Shown piece by piece: positions 61,804 through 64,000 of a stretch of DNA of 64,000 nucleotides. The DNA is taken from NCBI RefSeq assembly GCF_002742645.2, contig NZ_CP033875.1, positions 2,086,001 through 2,150,000 of the forward strand, written 5' to 3'. The translations under genes were made by a program, and so were the position numbers. The number at the start of each line of letters is the position of its first letter. Position 1 is the first letter of the stretch. This DNA is from Caulobacter sp. FWC26. Its GTDB lineage: Bacteria > Pseudomonadota > Alphaproteobacteria > Caulobacterales > Caulobacteraceae. A model generated the notes under the pieces. The model did not search any database, was not told the DNA's origin, and worked only from the letters and a program-made list of their open reading frames with translations.

Positions 61804-62916
61804 TCAGGCGGTCTTGCCCGTTTTCGGCGCGCGTTCGCCGCTTTCGACAAGCCGTAGGGACGGGTAGGTTGGTGTGGCCTCCTGACGCCAGGCGGTCGGG
61901 GTCGAGCCCGTGGCGGCGCGAAAGGCCCGGTTGAATGGCCCCAATGAGGCGAAGCCCAGCTCGTAGGCGATGGTCGAGACCGACTTCAGCGCCTGTTCGG
62001 GATCGGCGAGCGCGACCTTGGCGGCCTCTATGCGCCGGCCGTTGACGTAGTCGGCGAAGTTGCGGTGTCCCAGCGTGCCGTTGATCAGCTTGCGAAGCCG
62101 ATGCTCGGGCGCGCCTACCAGGGCGGCCAGGCTCCCAATCGACAGGTCCTCGCCGCGCCAGACCTCGTTCTCGTTCATCGCCTTGTCGAGGCGGGCCAGG
62201 ATCAGGCGGTCGGCGGGGGTGAGATCTAGGGTTTCGGCGGCCTTCGGGGGGGGCGCTTCGCCGGCCGCTGGCGAGACCTGGACCAGCACGGGTTCGGCGC
62301 GCAGCAGCGCGAGGGCCGAGCCGACTCCAAGGGCTGCGGTCCCCAAGGCCTGAACGAGGCTTGGCAGGACGGGGCCTTGGCCGAAGCCGAAGTCACAGAG
62401 AGTCTGCACGAACATGTAGCCCGTGGCCGCTGCGGCGATCGGCGCGCGCAGGTGGCGGCGACGCTCGACGAGGTCAATCCGCCAACCGCGCCAGGCCATC
62501 AGAAGGATGTGGCAGTGAATCGCGACCGAAACTGCGGCGAAGCTCCACCAGACGGCGGCCCGCGCCGGTGACGGCGGAAGGAACGCGCCGGCCGCCCACT
62601 GAACAATCACGAACGCGGGCACTACGAAGCGCCATGCTGGGATCTTCGGCTCGTCCTCGAACAGGACCGAACAGAACAGCCAGAACACGGCGGCGGTCCA
62701 GGCCGACAGCGCCCAGGTCAGAATGCTGAAATGGCGCTGCTCGGCATAGAAGAAGTGGCTGTCGATGACGTGAGAGATCGCGCAGGCCATGAGCAGGACC
62801 CCCAGCCAACGGACGGGGGTCATCTTCCGGCTGGCGGCGAGCGAAACGCCCGTGGCGGCGAAGGCGCCGACGGCGAGGCCGCGCACCGCGAGTTCGACTT
62901 GCGCGAGATCGGTCAT
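61804..62916 (-). CDS. AraC-family regulator with N-terminal membrane domain
   Basis: A 370-residue protein. The N-terminal half (about 8-215) has about six or seven hydrophobic segments (RWLGVLLMACAISHVID, FSILTWALSAWTAAVFWLF and others). The C-terminal half (about 240-345) is an AraC helix-turn-helix pair with AALVGAPEHRLRKLINGTLG and STIAYELGFASLGPFNRAFR. Regulators of this shape sense membrane or lipid signals. The fatty acid hydroxylase gene follows on the same strand. It probably activates or tunes lipid modification genes; the signal is unknown. Confidence 0.88.
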   Translation of the reverse strand: MTDLAQVELAVRGLAVGAFAATGVSLAASRKMTPVRWLGVLLMACAISHVIDSHFFYAEQRHFSILTWALSAWTAAVFWLFCSVLFEDEPKIPAWRFVVPAFVIVQWAAGAFLPPSPARAAVWWSFAAVSVAIHCHILLMAWRGWRIDLVERRRHLRAPIAAAATGYMFVQTLCDFGFGQGPVLPSLVQALGTAALGVGSALALLRAEPVLVQVSPAAGEAPPPKAAETLDLTPADRLILARLDKAMNENEVWRGEDLSIGSLAALVGAPEHRLRKLINGTLGHRNFADYVNGRRIEAAKVALADPEQALKSVSTIAYELGFASLGPFNRAFRAATGSTPTAWRQEATPTYPSLRLVESGERAPKTGKTA

Positions 62917-62984
62917 GGCCGATCATGGTGGCCAGCGAGCGCGCGCTTCAACCCGCGCCGCTGGCCGAAATCCGAAAACGCTCT

Positions 62985-63524
62985 CTACTTCTTGGCCTTG
63001 TAGGCCTTCACCGCGCCCATGGTCTGCTGGACGTGGCCCATGAAGTTGCCGTCGGTGTGGCTGAGCAGGATCTTGCCGTCGGGCGCGATCACATACGAGG
63101 TGCGATTGGACCAGTCCGGCTTCACCGCCAGGGCCACGTCATAGGCCTTGATCAGCGCCTTGTCGGCGGCGGCCACTGCGAACTTGTCGCGGCAGTGCTC
63201 CTTGGAGAAGTCCTTCAGGCGATCGATGTTGCCTGCCGTCACGCCGATCACCGTCGCGCCCAGCTTTTCGAACTCAGGCGTCGCCTCGGCGAATTCGTGC
63301 GCCTCTGCGGTGCAGCCCGAAGTGTAAGCCGCCGGGAAAAAATAAAGGACAACCGGCCCTTTCTTGAGCGCCTTGGCCAGGTTGAAGTCAAAGTCCTTGC
63401 CGGCCAGGGCTCCCTTGGCCGTGAAGTCCGGGGCCTTGTCGCCGACCTTGAGGGCGGCCAGGGCGGGGGAAGCGGCGGCAAAAGCCAGGGCGGCCGCGGC
63501 GACGCCGGCGAGAACGGATTTCAT
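62985..63524 (-). CDS. Exported peroxiredoxin (AhpC/TSA-like)
   Basis: A 179-residue thioredoxin-fold peroxidase with signal peptide MKSVLAGVAAAALAFAAASPALA. The peroxidatic Cys lies in FPAAYTSGCTAEAH (PxxxTxxC). A second Cys in EHCRDKFAV may be a resolving residue. The fold begins LKVGDKAPDFTAK. Unlike most cytosolic peroxiredoxins it is exported, pointing to periplasmic peroxide defence. The start at 63524 begins the signal peptide; 25 codons upstream were rejected. Confidence 0.9.
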   Translation of the reverse strand: MKSVLAGVAAAALAFAAASPALAALKVGDKAPDFTAKGALAGKDFDFNLAKALKKGPVVLYFFPAAYTSGCTAEAHEFAEATPEFEKLGATVIGVTAGNIDRLKDFSKEHCRDKFAVAAADKALIKAYDVALAVKPDWSNRTSYVIAPDGKILLSHTDGNFMGHVQQTMGAVKAYKAKK

Positions 63525-63692
63525 GGCGCGACTCCAAAGTGCGTGGATGCCTCGATTACGAGAGCCGTGGCACTTTGGACGTGGTCGCGGTGATTGCAAG
63601 CCTCGGCCGCCACGCGGCGTCGCACTTGCCCGTGTCTCGGCTTTACCCTAACCCTCGCGGCCTTGAATCTCTCAGAAGCGGAGCGGGCTTAG

Positions 63693-64000
63693 ATGAGCAT
63701 CGCCTTCATTTTTCCGGGCCAGGGCAGCCAGTCGGTCGGCATGGGCGTCGATCTGGCCGAGGCCTTCGTCACCGCGCGCGAGGTCTTCCAGGAGGTGGAC
63801 GACGCGCTGGGCCAGAAGCTGTTCGCCTTGATGAAGGACGGTCCCGAAGGCGACCTGACCCTTACCGAGAACGCGCAGCCGGCCCTGATGGCCGTGAGCT
63901 TGGCGGTGACCCGCACGCTGGAGAAGGAATTCGGAGTCGGGATCGACAAGGCCGCCTTCGTCGCCGGTCACTCGCTGGGTGAGTACTCGGCCCTGGCCGC
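63693..64000 (+). CDS. fabD: Malonyl-CoA:ACP transacylase, 5' part
   Basis: The first 102 codons of a malonyl-CoA-acyl carrier protein transacylase for fatty acid synthesis, cut by the window end. MSIAFIFPGQGSQSVGMG, FALMKDGPEGDLTLTENAQP and the nucleophile elbow VAGHSLGEYSALAA (catalytic Ser) are canonical. GCGGAGCGGG precedes the ATG. Fatty-acid synthesis genes are expected to follow beyond the window. Confidence 0.95.
   Translation, partial: MSIAFIFPGQGSQSVGMGVDLAEAFVTAREVFQEVDDALGQKLFALMKDGPEGDLTLTENAQPALMAVSLAVTRTLEKEFGVGIDKAAFVAGHSLGEYSALA

Noticed and set aside
1..64000. CRISPR array, tRNA, rRNA, insertion sequence, integrase or phage genes
   Set aside because: No regularly spaced repeats, no tRNA-like cloverleaf next to a gene gap, and no transposase or integrase motifs were seen.

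Overview
The window is high-GC, densely coded DNA from an alphaproteobacterium, most probably a Caulobacter species. The support is the many TonB-dependent receptors and Tat-exported oxidoreductases, the translation/replication block rpsF-rpsR-rplI ... dnaB ... alr-radA-cvpA-purF, the yfgM-bamB-der group and a lactose-dehydrogenase-like GMC cluster. The genus is inferred from gene content and protein style, not from a search. I see no tRNA, rRNA, CRISPR array, insertion sequence or phage gene.

Layout. 1-6170: an RND efflux operon (minus) divergent from a two-component system resembling Acinetobacter AdeRS, with phased TGTGGAG repeats between them. 6216-15053: an uptake/hydrolysis locus with a LysR regulator, a CocE-type hydrolase, a TonB-dependent receptor and an AbgT transporter, then an opposing CapA-type metallophosphatase. 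15140-25226: a sugar locus with two DUF1080 proteins, a LacI regulator, an MFS nucleoside/sugar symporter, two xylose-isomerase-like TIM barrels, a Gfo/Idh oxidoreductase, a c-type cytochrome and a GMC dehydrogenase with its Tat-exported small subunit. Together these make a plausible complete 3-keto-glycoside pathway. 25236-31201: a translationally coupled signalling operon (CHASE3-GAF hybrid kinase, CheR, CheB, receiver-kinase). 31529-33921: a DUF2147 protein and a second GMC oxidoreductase with a small Tat partner. 33991-36984: a BlaI/M56-peptidase pair, the peptidase carrying an ankyrin tail, with two inverted-repeat operators, then LigT and ArsC-like genes.

37080-40727: a HAD phosphatase and two tandem copies of a module (two-TM small protein, ECF sigma factor, small membrane protein, candidate anti-sigma), plus a truncated paralogue of the first component. 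40820-45869: panB, which seems to start at CTG, then yfgM-like, bamB and der. 45908-47698: an SDR dehydrogenase and a bile-acid/sodium-symporter-like protein. 47745-60018 (minus): purF, cvpA, radA, alr, marC, a hotdog thioesterase (with a divergent TetR gene), dnaB, a TonB-dependent receptor, then rplI, rpsR and rpsF. 60287-64000: a secreted protein of unknown function, a fatty acid hydroxylase, a membrane-anchored AraC regulator, an exported peroxiredoxin and the start of fabD.

Many genes are packed with ATGA, GTGA or TAATG junctions, so operons can be read with some confidence. Several strong hairpins delimit them (43985-44060, 47708-47738, 53195-53218, 56056-56081, 58685-58716). Start codons were chosen by ribosome-binding sites, signal peptides and family N-termini, so several CDS are shorter than the longest possible frame.
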